Positions 43,674 through 52,538 of a stretch of 54,528 nt of DNA are shown here, piece after piece. The DNA comes from Prochlorococcus sp. AG-409-P01. Lineage in GTDB: Bacteria > Cyanobacteriota > Cyanobacteriia > PCC-6307 > Cyanobiaceae. The first letter of the stretch is position 1. Every line of letters begins with the position of its first letter. Below the pieces are notes generated by a model. The model was not told the origin of the DNA and did not search any database. It was given only the letters and a program-made list of their open reading frames with translations. Both the position numbers and the translations under genes were made by a program. Location: NCBI GenBank assembly GCA_003215335.1, contig QCKM01000010.1, positions 1-54,528 on the forward strand, in the 5' to 3' direction.

Positions 43674-45575
43674 TTATTGTTTGTCGACTGCCCAATTGGG
43701 AGGAAGAGGACTATCTTTTTTCAATGCTTTCCTCTTTTTCTGCCTTTTTAAATTAGCTTTTAAATTTGGAGGCTTAGGAAATTCAATTACTTGGAAGCTA
43801 TCTTCGATTTTGAGCATGTAATTTTTCCATGCCAATGCAGCCTGACTGCTTCCACTTTTTGTTTGATTGTTGTTGTCGTGTCCGAACCAGATGCCAGTAG
43901 TTAGTTGTGGAATCGACCCTATAAACCAAAGATCGCGACTTCCTTCAGAAGTTCCTGTCTTCCCTGCTACTGGCCTAGATTTAAGGTCTGCTTCAACACC
44001 AGTACCACTACTGACAACTCTTTGAAGCATCCAATTGACAGTATCTGCAACATCTTGATTTAGAGCTTTTACCTTTTTGCTCCCATTTAATGACTTGCTC
44101 CATATTAGTTTATTTTCAGGGCCTCTTATCTCTTCAAAAGGGGAAGGTTTTTGATACCAACCCCGATTAGTTATTGCAGCATATGCAGCCGTCATATCTA
44201 ATACAGTCTGTTCATATGCTCCAATCGCAAGAGGGTAATAGGTACCTAGTTTTCGTGTAGTGCCTATTCCAAGAGAATTGGCGGTAGAGATGACCTCATT
44301 AAAACCAACTTTATCTAATAGCTTTACAGCAACAGTGTTTAGAGACTCTTTTAAAGCATCAGCCAAAGTAATTTCACCCATATACCTACTTCCAAAATTT
44401 TTGGGACAATATCCTCGCCAGCATGTGGGTACATCTGTAAACTTATCATTTGGTTCATATCCAGCATTGATAGCAGCTAAATAAGGAAAAATTTTGAATG
44501 TTGATCCTGGAGAACGAAGGGCTTGTGTGGCTCTATTAAACTGACTTTCCTTAAAATCTTTTCCTCCTACCATTACTCTGACTAAGCCCGAATTAGGACT
44601 TATAGAGACTAAAGCACCTTCAGTTCCTTCTGGGCTGAAATTTTTAATAGTTTCTTGAGCTTGTTTTTGCCATGCAAGATTCAAACTCGTTCTAATACTT
44701 AGTCCTCCAACTTCAAGTTGTTCTTTGGTAAGTATTAGTGGTAGCTTTGTGGCAACCCAACTAGTAAAGAAAGGTGCTTCACTATTAAAGTATTTAGGAA
44801 TTGTGGGCGTGAGATGAATAGCACTTTTATGAGCTGATGAGAATTGCTTGTTTGATATGAATCCTGCTTGAAGCATCTTTTTAAGAACTATTGAACGACG
44901 TTTCAGGGATAAATCAGGCCGAACAAGAGGAGAGTAGAGTGAAGGTGCTGGAGGAAGACCAGCAATTAATGCTATTTCTTGAAGAGTTAAAAGGTCAGGA
45001 CTTTTTGCAAAGTAAACCCATGCAGCATCGGAGACTCCATAGGCACCTGAGCCAAGATATACGTTGTTTAAATATTGCTCAAGAATTTGATTTTTATTCA
45101 ATTGTCGCTCAAGTTTGTAAGCAAGAGCAGCTTCTTTGATCTTGCGAGTGAATGTTCGGTCTTGACTTAAAAAAGTTGTTCTAGCTAATTGTTGGGTAAT
45201 AGTGCTGCCTCCTTCAGTTACATAGCCTTCTTGAATATTTCTAAAAAGTGCCCTGCCAATTCCCCAAAGGTCAACACCCTTGTGAGAGTAGAAACGTCTA
45301 TCTTCTGCAGCAATAAAAGCCTGTTTGACAAGTTTAGGCATCTGCCCGGATTCTAATTTTTCTCGGGTTGCAGGCCCAAGCTTCTGAAGAACTTCTCCGT
45401 TTGTAGAGAGAAGTGTTATGGTCCCAGGCCTATTGAAGTTTGTAATACCTCGTGCATCAGGCAGAAAGGAATCAATTGCATTGCTGATAAATCTTTCTGC
45501 TATTGAAGCTCCAGATCCAATTGCTAAGGCCGAAGAAATTAGTAAAAGCCAATTTCTTGTGCTTTTGCGATTCAC
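43674..45575 (-). CDS. Class A penicillin-binding protein (glycosyltransferase/transpeptidase)
   Basis: A 633-residue bifunctional peptidoglycan synthase of the PBP1A/1B type. The N terminus has a TM anchor (WLLLISSALAIGSGASIAE). The GT51 domain contains AFIAAEDRRFYSHKGVDLWG with the catalytic Glu and GGSTITQQLART. The transpeptidase domain has the serine motif LRSPGSTFKIFPYLAA (STFK), an SxN-type ESLNTVAV and KTGTSEGSRDLWF. The basic C-terminal tail (LKRQKKRKALKKD) is notable. Its start overlaps the chlG stop by four bases (45572-45575). Confidence 0.94.
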   Translation of the reverse strand: MNRKSTRNWLLLISSALAIGSGASIAERFISNAIDSFLPDARGITNFNRPGTITLLSTNGEVLQKLGPATREKLESGQMPKLVKQAFIAAEDRRFYSHKGVDLWGIGRALFRNIQEGYVTEGGSTITQQLARTTFLSQDRTFTRKIKEAALAYKLERQLNKNQILEQYLNNVYLGSGAYGVSDAAWVYFAKSPDLLTLQEIALIAGLPPAPSLYSPLVRPDLSLKRRSIVLKKMLQAGFISNKQFSSAHKSAIHLTPTIPKYFNSEAPFFTSWVATKLPLILTKEQLEVGGLSIRTSLNLAWQKQAQETIKNFSPEGTEGALVSISPNSGLVRVMVGGKDFKESQFNRATQALRSPGSTFKIFPYLAAINAGYEPNDKFTDVPTCWRGYCPKNFGSRYMGEITLADALKESLNTVAVKLLDKVGFNEVISTANSLGIGTTRKLGTYYPLAIGAYEQTVLDMTAAYAAITNRGWYQKPSPFEEIRGPENKLIWSKSLNGSKKVKALNQDVADTVNWMLQRVVSSGTGVEADLKSRPVAGKTGTSEGSRDLWFIGSIPQLTTGIWFGHDNNNQTKSGSSQAALAWKNYMLKIEDSFQVIEFPKPPNLKANLKRQKKRKALKKDSPLPPNWAVDKQ

Positions 45576-46525
45576 AACCCCTGAGTAAGGGGACTATGAC
45601 CAATTGCTAAAGCTGTTACGAGCATGCCAAGAATTAGGAAAGGTTGAGCGCTAGCTTGATACTTCACGTCAAATGCCAGTGGGTCTCTAAGCAGCCAGAT
45701 ATCTTGAAAAGTGATTTGAGGAATAATTAACAGCACCAAAATGACCGATGCGAGATGTTGGCCAATGGCAATTAGAACTACAACCATTGCAAGTTGGAAA
45801 ATATCTATCATTGCTGCACTAATAAGACTGGCTTTCTTGATACCAAAAGCGACTGGTAAAGAGTTCAATCCAAGAGCCTTATCTCCTTCTACGCTTTTGA
45901 AATCGTTGATAACTGCAATGCCAAGACCAGACAAGCTATAAGCAAGAGTTAAAAAAGATGTTTGCCATGTGAGTTGGCCGAATAAGGCTTGGCCTGCCCA
46001 CCATGGAAGTGCGATGTAACTTGCGCCTAGGGCATAGTTGCCAATCCAACCATTCTGCTTGAGTTTTAATGGAGGAGCTGAATAGATAAAACTTACAAAC
46101 GAACCTCCTAATGCCAGTAATAGCAAGACGGGTGTTTTATGACCTGCCCAAATATCAAGCCCATAGGCAACTGCTAATCCTCCGATAAGAAGAACCCATA
46201 TTTGCAAAACAACCTGAATTAATGAAATAGCGCCTGATGGGATGGGCCTATATGGTTCATTGATTGCGTCTATCTCACGGTCGTAGTAATCGTTGATGGT
46301 TTGCGTGTAACCAGTTAAAAGTGGTCCACTCATGGCCATGCAGGCTAATGCCGCTAATACGTCTTGGAGGCGCCATACGTAATGTCCGCTTGCGGCAGCA
46401 CCACATATGACCCCCCATAAGAGTGGTATCCAGGTAACTGGTTTCATTAGCTGCAAGCGCAGCTTCCAAATATTGGTTGTTCCTGAGGCATCTTTTATGC
46501 CAAGGAGTTGGCGTGCATCGCTCAC
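45572..46525 (-). CDS. chlG: Chlorophyll synthase ChlG
   Basis: ChlG is a thylakoid UbiA-type prenyltransferase that esterifies chlorophyllide with geranylgeranyl or phytyl diphosphate, the last step of chlorophyll synthesis. The 317-residue protein has the two Asp-rich motifs NDYYDREIDAINEPYRPIPS and NDFKSVEGDKALGLNSLPV and about eight hydrophobic helices (for example GGLAVAYGLDIW and LLLALGGSFVSFIYSAPP). The order DUF2862-chlG is conserved in many cyanobacteria. It is translationally coupled to the PBP gene downstream. Confidence 0.96.
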   Translation of the reverse strand: MSDARQLLGIKDASGTTNIWKLRLQLMKPVTWIPLLWGVICGAAASGHYVWRLQDVLAALACMAMSGPLLTGYTQTINDYYDREIDAINEPYRPIPSGAISLIQVVLQIWVLLIGGLAVAYGLDIWAGHKTPVLLLLALGGSFVSFIYSAPPLKLKQNGWIGNYALGASYIALPWWAGQALFGQLTWQTSFLTLAYSLSGLGIAVINDFKSVEGDKALGLNSLPVAFGIKKASLISAAMIDIFQLAMVVVLIAIGQHLASVILVLLIIPQITFQDIWLLRDPLAFDVKYQASAQPFLILGMLVTALAIGHSPLTQGL

Positions 46526-46535
46526 TTGAATATTC

Positions 46536-46760
46536 TCAGTTGCGTGCTATTTCGTCTTCAAAGAACCAGCTGGTCGAGCCATCACTTAGTTCCATGACCA
46601 CCCCAATACCTTTGCCATCTGTCATTTTGTAGTTCACGAGAGTTCCTCTGGGATCTTGTAAGAGCTTTTTCTTGAGAGCTCCTGGGATGCGATCACGTAA
46701 CTTGTCAAAATCAACTCTGATTTTGGAACCGATTCTTAAATTGGTGACAGCCTGTGACAT
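46536..46760 (-). CDS. DUF2862 family protein
   Basis: A 74-residue protein (77 if the upstream ATG at 46769 is used) of the DUF2862 family, widespread in cyanobacteria and plastids and often next to chlG. LRIGSKIRVDFDKLRDRIP opens the fold, and GTLVNYKMTDGKGIGVVMEL and STSWFFEDEI are typical. Function is unknown; its size and beta-rich pattern suggest a small binding domain. It ends ten bases before chlG, the same transcript. Confidence 0.85.
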   Translation of the reverse strand: MSQAVTNLRIGSKIRVDFDKLRDRIPGALKKKLLQDPRGTLVNYKMTDGKGIGVVMELSDGSTSWFFEDEIARN

Positions 46761-46816
46761 GGCCTGCAAGGCTTAGTAATTGCGCAACCTTAACAGTCGC
46801 CACTTAATTCTTCCTA

Positions 46817-47602
46817 ATGGTCGCACTTCGATTGGTCCCTTGTCTTGATGTGGCTAGAGGTCGCGTGGTCAAAGGCGTTAATTTTGTTGACCTTCGTGAT
46901 GCTGGCGACCCTGTTGAATTGGCTTGTCGATACAGCAAGGCTGGAGCTGACGAGCTTGTGTTTCTTGATATTGCAGCTACCCATGAGGGCCGAGCAACTC
47001 TTGTTGAACTTGTAAGACGTACTGCAAGTGAGGTGACTATTCCTTTTACTGTTGGTGGTGGAATTAGTTCTATAGATGGAATAACTGAGTTGTTGCGAGC
47101 TGGGGCAGATAAGGTCAGTCTTAATTCTTCAGCTGTTAGAGACCCACAATTGGTTCGTCGAGGAGCAGATCGTTTTGGCAGGCAATGCATCGTGGTTGCA
47201 ATTGATGCACGCAAAAGATCAGATGGAACTCAAGGTTGGGATGTATATGTTCAAGGTGGTCGAAAAAATACAGGCTTAGATGTTGTTGCCTGGGCTAAGC
47301 ATGTGGCTGAAATGGGTGCTGGAGAAATCCTTTTGACTTCTATGGATGGTGATGGAACACAGTCTGGATATGACTTGGCTCTTACTAGTGCAGTCGCAGA
47401 TGTTGTTCCTATTCCTGTAATAGCTTCAGGAGGAGCAGGTTGTATAGACCACATAGCTGAGGCTTTAACTAAGGGGAAAGCCTCAGCGGCATTATTGGCT
47501 TCTTTACTTCATGATGGAATGCTTACTGTTGAGCAGATAAAAGTTGACTTGATTAGGCGAAACCTTCCTGTTAGACCTCTTGAACAAGAAATTGGATTAT
47601 AA
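46817..47602 (+). CDS. hisF: Imidazole glycerol phosphate synthase subunit HisF
   Basis: HisF is the cyclase half of the HisF-HisH enzyme, turning PRFAR plus ammonia into imidazole glycerol phosphate and AICAR. The 261-residue barrel has [19 protein letters not shown] with the catalytic Asp11, [26 protein letters not shown] and the second catalytic Asp in [30 protein letters not shown] and IASGGAG complete the phosphate-binding loops. It is divergent from the DUF2862-chlG-PBP run. No other his genes are nearby. Confidence 0.97.
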   Translation: MVALRLVPCLDVARGRVVKGVNFVDLRDAGDPVELACRYSKAGADELVFLDIAATHEGRATLVELVRRTASEVTIPFTVGGGISSIDGITELLRAGADKVSLNSSAVRDPQLVRRGADRFGRQCIVVAIDARKRSDGTQGWDVYVQGGRKNTGLDVVAWAKHVAEMGAGEILLTSMDGDGTQSGYDLALTSAVADVVPIPVIASGGAGCIDHIAEALTKGKASAALLASLLHDGMLTVEQIKVDLIRRNLPVRPLEQEIGL

Positions 47603-47817
47603 GTATACTTATCTTGAGCTTTTTGAGTTGATTATGTATAGCTAGACCTGTAGATCTAATGAACTTAGATTAATTATTTTTGAGATTAAATCTTTATGAA
47701 TCTAACCATTCTGAACTTCTCTAAGTTAATCTAAATATAGGATTTATAGATTCTTTACGGATCGATTGAGGCCTTTTTTTGTGGAGGACCTTAAAATGTA
47801 TAGAAAATTATTGCTCA

Positions 47818-48519
47818 GTGAAGCCTGGAGATCCGATAGCCATCAAGCAGCTTTTTGATGAGGCTGCACCTACTTACGACCTTTTAAACGATTTGCTAAG
47901 CCTAGGTTTGCATCGAGTCTGGAAGAGGCAGTTGTTGAAATCTTTGAAGCCTAAAAGTGGTCAATATTGGTTGGATTTATGTTGTGGAACAGGAGACCTG
48001 GCTTTTGTTTTGGCTAGACGGGTAAGTCCTGGTGGAGCTGTTTTAGGTATTGACTCTGCAAGAGCACCCCTCCAGATTGCGAACCAAAGAGCAAAGAAAG
48101 GACCTTGGACACAAATATCATGGGTTCAAGGCAATGCCTTAGAAACAGGATTGGCTCCATCTCTCTTTGATGGAGCAGTTATGGCTTATGGATTACGAAA
48201 TTTGGAAGACCATTCCAAAGCTCTGCAAGAGCTTCACCGTGTTTTGAAACCTGGTGCACTTGCGGGGGTATTGGATTTCAATCGATTAGAAGAGAGCTCA
48301 AAAGGCGCAGCTTTTCAAAGTTTTTATTTGCGAAAGTTAGTTGTCCCTATTGCGGCAAAGCTCGGACTTCGCGAGCACTATTCTTATCTAGAAAATAGCT
48401 TGAGGTGTTTCCCAGATGGCGCGTCTCAAGTAAAGCTTGCTTTGGAAGTAGGCTTTACTAAGGCTAGTCACTTTCCTTTGGCTGCTGGGCAGATGGGGAA
48501 ATTGATTTTAAAGGCATGA
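47818..48519 (+). CDS. menG: Demethylphylloquinone methyltransferase MenG (UbiE family)
   Basis: MenG methylates the naphthoquinone ring in the last step of phylloquinone synthesis for photosystem I. The SAM motif is YWLDLCCGTGDLAFVLA, then VLGIDSARAPLQIA, GAVMAYGLRNLEDHSKALQE (trimmed: VMAYGLRNLEDH) and the closing HFPLAAGQMGKL. The frame is open from a TTG at 47779, but GTG at 47818 gives the usual UbiE opening KPGDPIAIKQLFDEAAPTYD, so it is preferred, making 233 residues. The gap to hisF (about 215 bp) is AT-rich with no gene seen. Confidence 0.92.
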   Translation: MKPGDPIAIKQLFDEAAPTYDLLNDLLSLGLHRVWKRQLLKSLKPKSGQYWLDLCCGTGDLAFVLARRVSPGGAVLGIDSARAPLQIANQRAKKGPWTQISWVQGNALETGLAPSLFDGAVMAYGLRNLEDHSKALQELHRVLKPGALAGVLDFNRLEESSKGAAFQSFYLRKLVVPIAAKLGLREHYSYLENSLRCFPDGASQVKLALEVGFTKASHFPLAAGQMGKLILKA

Positions 48520-48620
48520 TGTAATTCAAAATATTCACCATAGAAGTAAATTCTTTTTGACTTCGACAAAGACAAGTGATTCCTTCATGACCTTTTGAAA
48601 AGTAGTTGAAAAATCTATGA

Positions 48621-49199
48621 TTATTTATTTGTTAGTACATGTATTAGCGAGTTGATTTTTATGCCATTTATGATGACATGATTATTTAAAATAGTTTTCT
48701 TTTTTAGGCCATATTTTTCAAGTGTTTCAATATGCTTGATTCTATTCTCATATGTCTCTGACCACAAATGTCTAAACTTAAGCTCTTTAAATGCTATTGT
48801 TTCTATAATATGTAAGAAATCCAAAAGGATATTTGTCCGCAGTTCAATATCTTTTTCATGTTCAGGTGACAGGAGAAAAGAGATTTCCGCATTTCTATCA
48901 ACCCAGGATATATTGACTAATCCACCGTAGCCTATGAGTTCTTTGCAGGAAACAATGCTTAGAAGAATTTGTGATGGTCTTTTCTTATTTTTTTCAGGCC
49001 AAATATTATTCTTATAGTATTCAATTTGCTCATCGAAACTTATTATTGAGTCTTGCCTAAGAATCACCATCTGTTCATTGCGCCATTTTCGTATACTTTC
49101 AATGTCGCCCGGTTGAATTGACCTAAGAGTCAAATTAGAATGCTTATAGAGACTTTTCCCTAAGACAGTATATTTTCCTTCGCCAAAAATATTATTCAT
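48621..49199 (-). CDS. GNAT-family acetyltransferase next to nonulosonate synthase
   Basis: A GNAT protein of 192 residues from ATG 49199 (the frame extends to 49217). LRSIQPGDIESIRKWRNEQ is the typical N-terminal strand-helix of the PseH/RimJ-like group, with IGYGGLVNISWVDRNAEISF and LKFRHLWSETYENRIKHIE. The neighbouring upstream gene is a NeuB/PseI synthase, so acetylation of a nonulosonic-acid precursor sugar is a reasonable guess. The gene is distinctly more AT-rich in codon use than menG beside it. Confidence 0.75.
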   Translation of the reverse strand: MNNIFGEGKYTVLGKSLYKHSNLTLRSIQPGDIESIRKWRNEQMVILRQDSIISFDEQIEYYKNNIWPEKNKKRPSQILLSIVSCKELIGYGGLVNISWVDRNAEISFLLSPEHEKDIELRTNILLDFLHIIETIAFKELKFRHLWSETYENRIKHIETLEKYGLKKKTILNNHVIINGIKINSLIHVLTNK

Positions 49200-49258
49200 T
49201 TTAAGTATAGCAATCAATGTACTTAGAGGTGTTTGGATCTATTGATATCTCATTCATT

Positions 49259-50323
49259 TTATTTTCTCTCAATCATTGAATCATCTAAAGGCTCTCCAAA
49301 TTTTAAATCTCTACTTGCTTTCATGCCTATAATACTATCTATAAATTTAGGATGCATTCCATTCCCTGGTCTGATTGATCTAATATTTTTCCGAGTGATA
49401 TCTTCACCTGATTTGATATTCTTAACTACATACAACGATCTCCTATTTTTCAATACAGAACTCTCAGATTTAGTCGGCGTATAGCATGGATTCCCAATGG
49501 CAACCCATGCCATATTTGTGTCAATTACAAGTTGCTTAAGTTCCTTGGGCTCTAGTGAAAAATTACTATCTACACCACCTTCGTTTCTGTCTAATGTGAA
49601 ATGTTTTTCTATTACCGAAGCACCCATGGCAATCGAGATTGTGGAAACCGCGGTTCCCATTGTGTGATCAGAAAGTCCAGTGACGAGATCAAATTTTTTT
49701 TCAATATCTTTGATTGTTGAAAGGTTTGACTCTTCAATCGGTGTTGGATATGCAGAAGTACAATGTAGAACAACAATATCTTTACATCCGGTTGACCTTG
49801 CGGCTTCTATTGCTTCTTCAATTTCAATTAACGTAGCCATCCCGGTTGAAAGTATTACGGGCTTTCCAGTGGCCGATACTTTTTTAATTAGCTCATGATC
49901 AATTAATTCTGGAGAGGCGATTTTATAGGCAGGTACATTTAAATCTTCCAGCATATCAATAGCTGTTGAATCAAAAGGTGATGAGAAGATTGTAATGCCT
50001 ACTTTTTTGCCATGGTTAATAATCTTTTCATGCCAATCCCAAGGTGTATGAGCTTCATCGTATAGCTCATACAGTCTTCTGCCTTTCCACAATCCTTCTT
50101 CTATAAAGAATTCGGGACCATCATGATCAATCGTTATTGTATCAGGAGTATATGTTTGAATTTTAACTGCATCAGCTCCAGCTTCTTTTGCGGCATCGAT
50201 AATCTTATAGGCTCTTTCAATATCACCATTATGGTTGCCCGACATCTCTGCGATGATATATGGCTTGTGACTCTTTCCAATTTTCCTCCCTGCTATCAGA
50301 ACACTTGGATGCTCGTTACTCAT
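49259..50323 (-). CDS. Nonulosonic acid synthase (PseI/NeuB family)
   Basis: This enzyme condenses phosphoenolpyruvate with a hexosamine derivative to give a sialic-acid-like nine-carbon sugar. The 354-residue protein has the NeuB barrel (YIIAEMSGNHNGDIERAYKI trimmed: AEMSGNHNGD, ADAVKIQTYTPDTITI, IFSSPFDSTAIDML, YKIASPELID, LSTGMATLIEIEEA, TGLSDHTMG, IEKHFTLDRNEGGVDSNFS) and a C-terminal SAF antifreeze-like domain (LYVVKNIKSGEDITRKNIRSIRPGNG split here as LYVVKNIKSGEDI, RPGNGMHP). The SGNHNGD loop is of the PseI type, so pseudaminate is the likelier product. ATG 50323 is preferred over a TTG nine bases ahead. Other pathway genes are not in the window. Confidence 0.9.
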   Translation of the reverse strand: MSNEHPSVLIAGRKIGKSHKPYIIAEMSGNHNGDIERAYKIIDAAKEAGADAVKIQTYTPDTITIDHDGPEFFIEEGLWKGRRLYELYDEAHTPWDWHEKIINHGKKVGITIFSSPFDSTAIDMLEDLNVPAYKIASPELIDHELIKKVSATGKPVILSTGMATLIEIEEAIEAARSTGCKDIVVLHCTSAYPTPIEESNLSTIKDIEKKFDLVTGLSDHTMGTAVSTISIAMGASVIEKHFTLDRNEGGVDSNFSLEPKELKQLVIDTNMAWVAIGNPCYTPTKSESSVLKNRRSLYVVKNIKSGEDITRKNIRSIRPGNGMHPKFIDSIIGMKASRDLKFGEPLDDSMIERK

Positions 50324-50453
50324 TAAAATCAAAGCAACATTTCTATATAATACATGATTACTCTATTGGAATTATTTAATGAGACGAAAGGTACTACCTT
50401 TAGATATTTCAAGAATTTTGATAAAATTGGTCTGATTGATTTTGAGTCTTTAC

Positions 50454-51455
50454 CTATGCTTTGTCAATCCACATTAGCTCTCTAGAACTATTTATTTCTG
50501 CTATAATATCTGCATTTATAGACATCAGGCTGCTTTGAGGAATTGAGGCGTTGATCATTCGAATAAAGGATTCAAGCGCTTTACCCTTAAGAGATGCTCC
50601 TCTCATTTTTTCCATGTTTTCCTCTTGCTGCATTTTCCATGACTCTGTAGATTTAAAATCAGTTGCTTTTAGGTGCCAAATGTGATCCAGTTGTTCCCAT
50701 ATGGGTTCATACTTTTTAAGTAAAACTTGAACATGACCTCGATAAAAGATTTCTTCCTCAGTTAGAGGAGGCTTCAATTTGTCTTCTGATAAGTTACTTG
50801 AATTTGGGGTATCTTTTGACTTGCAAGCTAAAAACCAACCTTCCACTATAAGAACATTTGGCTTGCAATCTCTCCAACCGCTTCGATCGCCAAGCCCATT
50901 TCTAAGAGATTTATCAAATTGAGGAACTTTTAATTCTCCAGTTTCTTTCCAGGAGTCAATTGAGCTTTTGAAGAGATTTAAATCATGACTCCCTGGCAAC
51001 CCTCTAGGGACTTTCCAAGGGTTGTCACTCATTACGAGATCAAGCTCATTTGCAGGAAGATAGAAGTCATCCATTGATACAACACTGACTGCCCATTTCA
51101 ATTCTTCAGCAGCAGCTTCTATCCATTTCCCCAAGCTGCTCTTTCCACAACCAGGTAATCCTGATATCCCTATTACGCACCTTTTATTTTTTTTCTCTAT
51201 AAATCTTTCAATATCAGTTAAAAATGGTAGGCCTATACCCCAAATCCAATCAGAGCTGGTACTAGTTGGCCAGCTTGAATGAGCTATGTTCGAACCACCA
51301 CGCTTGAACCAATGATCGAGCCAATCTTTGGTGCTTGGCCATCCTAGAAAAAATAAAAGATTTTTAATTCTGGAAAGAGAAAAATTGATATCAAGACCTT
51401 CAGGCTGCGATCCTGAATCAAGAGGTCCTTCGGATTCTAAGTTTCTTGTATTCAT
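50454..51455 (-). CDS. glyK: D-glycerate 3-kinase
   Basis: A plant/cyanobacterial-type glycerate kinase that returns photorespiratory glycerate to 3-phosphoglycerate. The P-loop VIGISGLPGCGKSSLGKWIE sits near residue 95. It is followed by VVSMDDFYLP, PRGLPGSHDLNLF, LKVPQFDKSLRNGLGDRSGW and NVLIVEGWFLACK, all signatures of this kinase. From ATG 51455 it has 333 residues; the open frame extends to 51497. It lies back-to-back with the gpgS remnant, with which it is functionally linked through 3-phosphoglycerate/glycerate. Confidence 0.9.
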   Translation of the reverse strand: MNTRNLESEGPLDSGSQPEGLDINFSLSRIKNLLFFLGWPSTKDWLDHWFKRGGSNIAHSSWPTSTSSDWIWGIGLPFLTDIERFIEKKNKRCVIGISGLPGCGKSSLGKWIEAAAEELKWAVSVVSMDDFYLPANELDLVMSDNPWKVPRGLPGSHDLNLFKSSIDSWKETGELKVPQFDKSLRNGLGDRSGWRDCKPNVLIVEGWFLACKSKDTPNSSNLSEDKLKPPLTEEEIFYRGHVQVLLKKYEPIWEQLDHIWHLKATDFKSTESWKMQQEENMEKMRGASLKGKALESFIRMINASIPQSSLMSINADIIAEINSSRELMWIDKA

Positions 51456-51557
51456 GTTATTCATACCTTTTATAAGGTTTCCATTTGATCGATACAATTT
51501 TGAATCGCTGCTGTCCAGCCAGCACTATGTGGGGCTGGTGCAAGTTCAAATTTGTTT

Positions 51558-51596
51558 TATTCATCAAAAAGAGCTATTAGCTCTTTTTGATGAATA
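51558..51596. terminator. Perfect 19-bp inverted repeat (hairpin) at the broken end of gpgS
   Basis: TATTCATCAAAAAGAGCTA at 51558-51576 and TAGCTCTTTTTGATGAATA at 51578-51596 are exact inverse copies with a single T between. Each side has an A5/T5 run, so it could act as a bidirectional terminator. The right arm is gpgS coding sequence (LALFDE) and the left arm looks like an inverted copy of it. Confidence 0.75.
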
Positions 51597-52350
51597 TGTA
51601 AGAAACTTTAGTCCTTCATATCCAGTTCGGATGTTAAGCCCAATCCTTTACCCTGCAAATGGAATTTCGTATGTAAAGGCTTTTTTTAGTCGACTCTCCT
51701 TGGAAAATAATTCATTACAGGGGAGAGTCGCAAGATTGGTTGTTGGACCTCTATTGGCAAGTTTTGACCAGCTCTTTGGAACTGACCCGTTTCTCCGATA
51801 CTTACAAGCCTTTTGATATCCTCTGGCGGGTGAATTTGCATTTACTAAAGACCTTTCGACTAATCTGAGGATTCCTTGTGATTGGGGACTTGAGATTGGT
51901 TTTTTGTCGGAGGTTTTCCGTCATGTTTCAATGACTCGTATGGTTCAAGTTGATTTAGGGATTTTTGACCATAAGCATAAAGAAATTGGCATATCTCCAA
52001 ATGAAGGACTTCAACGCATGTTTTCCGAAGTCTTTTCAACTGTTTTGCGAGGGCTTATTGAGCATCAAGCTCACACTGTGTCTAATGCTCAGCTTTCAAC
52101 ATTAGAGGTTATATATAGGAGGATTGGCGAGGAAAGTGTAAAACAATTTGGAGTAGATTCATTAGTAAATAAACTCCCATATGATCGACATGTAGAGGAG
52201 CTTGCAGCTCAACAATTTCCCTCTTTGCTTAGACCTGAGATTGAAAAATTCTTAAAATGTCCAGTCACTCAACATCTACCTTCTTGGCCAAGAGTTCTTG
52301 CCTGTGAAGTCAGATTGCAGGAGGATCTTGCAAGGGCAGGCCTAAGTTAA
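51577..52350 (+). pseudogene. gpgS: Glucosyl-3-phosphoglycerate synthase remnant (5'-truncated, nonsense codon)
   Basis: One reading frame carries the C-terminal two thirds of a GpgS-type glycosyltransferase, which makes the precursor of the compatible solute glucosylglycerate. VRNFSPSYPVRMLSPILYP and SYVKAFFSRLSLEN, GRVARLVVGPLL and FLRYLQAF are followed by TGA at 51814-51816. The same frame continues YPLAGEFAFTKDL, LRIPCDWGLEIGFLSEVFRH, VQVDLGIFDHKHK and PYDRHVEELAAQQFPSLL to the TAA at 52350. Relatives read F-R-Y-P-L-A-G-E here, so a CGA to TGA change explains the stop. The N-terminal nucleotide-sugar domain is missing upstream. Confidence 0.85.
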
Positions 52351-52466
52351 TAAAAAGGACATTAAATTAATAAAAGTATTTGTAGAATATTTGTTATAAG
52401 CTATAGATGATTTAATCCTCAATTTAATATAAATGATGCATTTGATTCTATTAGATCTGAAAATAA

Positions 52467-52504
52467 AATATCCTGCCTAAATTATATAATTTAGGCAGGA
52501 TATT
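52467..52504. terminator. Perfect 38-bp palindrome, probable terminator
   Basis: AATATCCTGCCTAAATTAT at 52467-52485 is followed directly by its exact reverse complement to 52504, with no spacer. It lies between the gpgS remnant and the leftward two-TM protein gene, in convergent position, so it can end transcripts from both sides. The flanking sequence has A-rich rather than long T-runs, so strength is uncertain. Confidence 0.6.
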
Positions 52505-52538
52505 GAGATTGATTCGTCTGAAAAAAATTTGTTTTTCT

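Noticed and set aside
47603-47778. TTAGATTAA/TTAATCTAA inverted repeats before menG
   Set aside because: The arms are far apart and AT-only, so they are expected by chance in AT-rich DNA.
51328-51557. Extension of the gpgS-frame upstream across the glycerate kinase start
   Set aside because: The frame is open by chance antisense to the kinase; it shows no glycosyltransferase motifs before about 51577.
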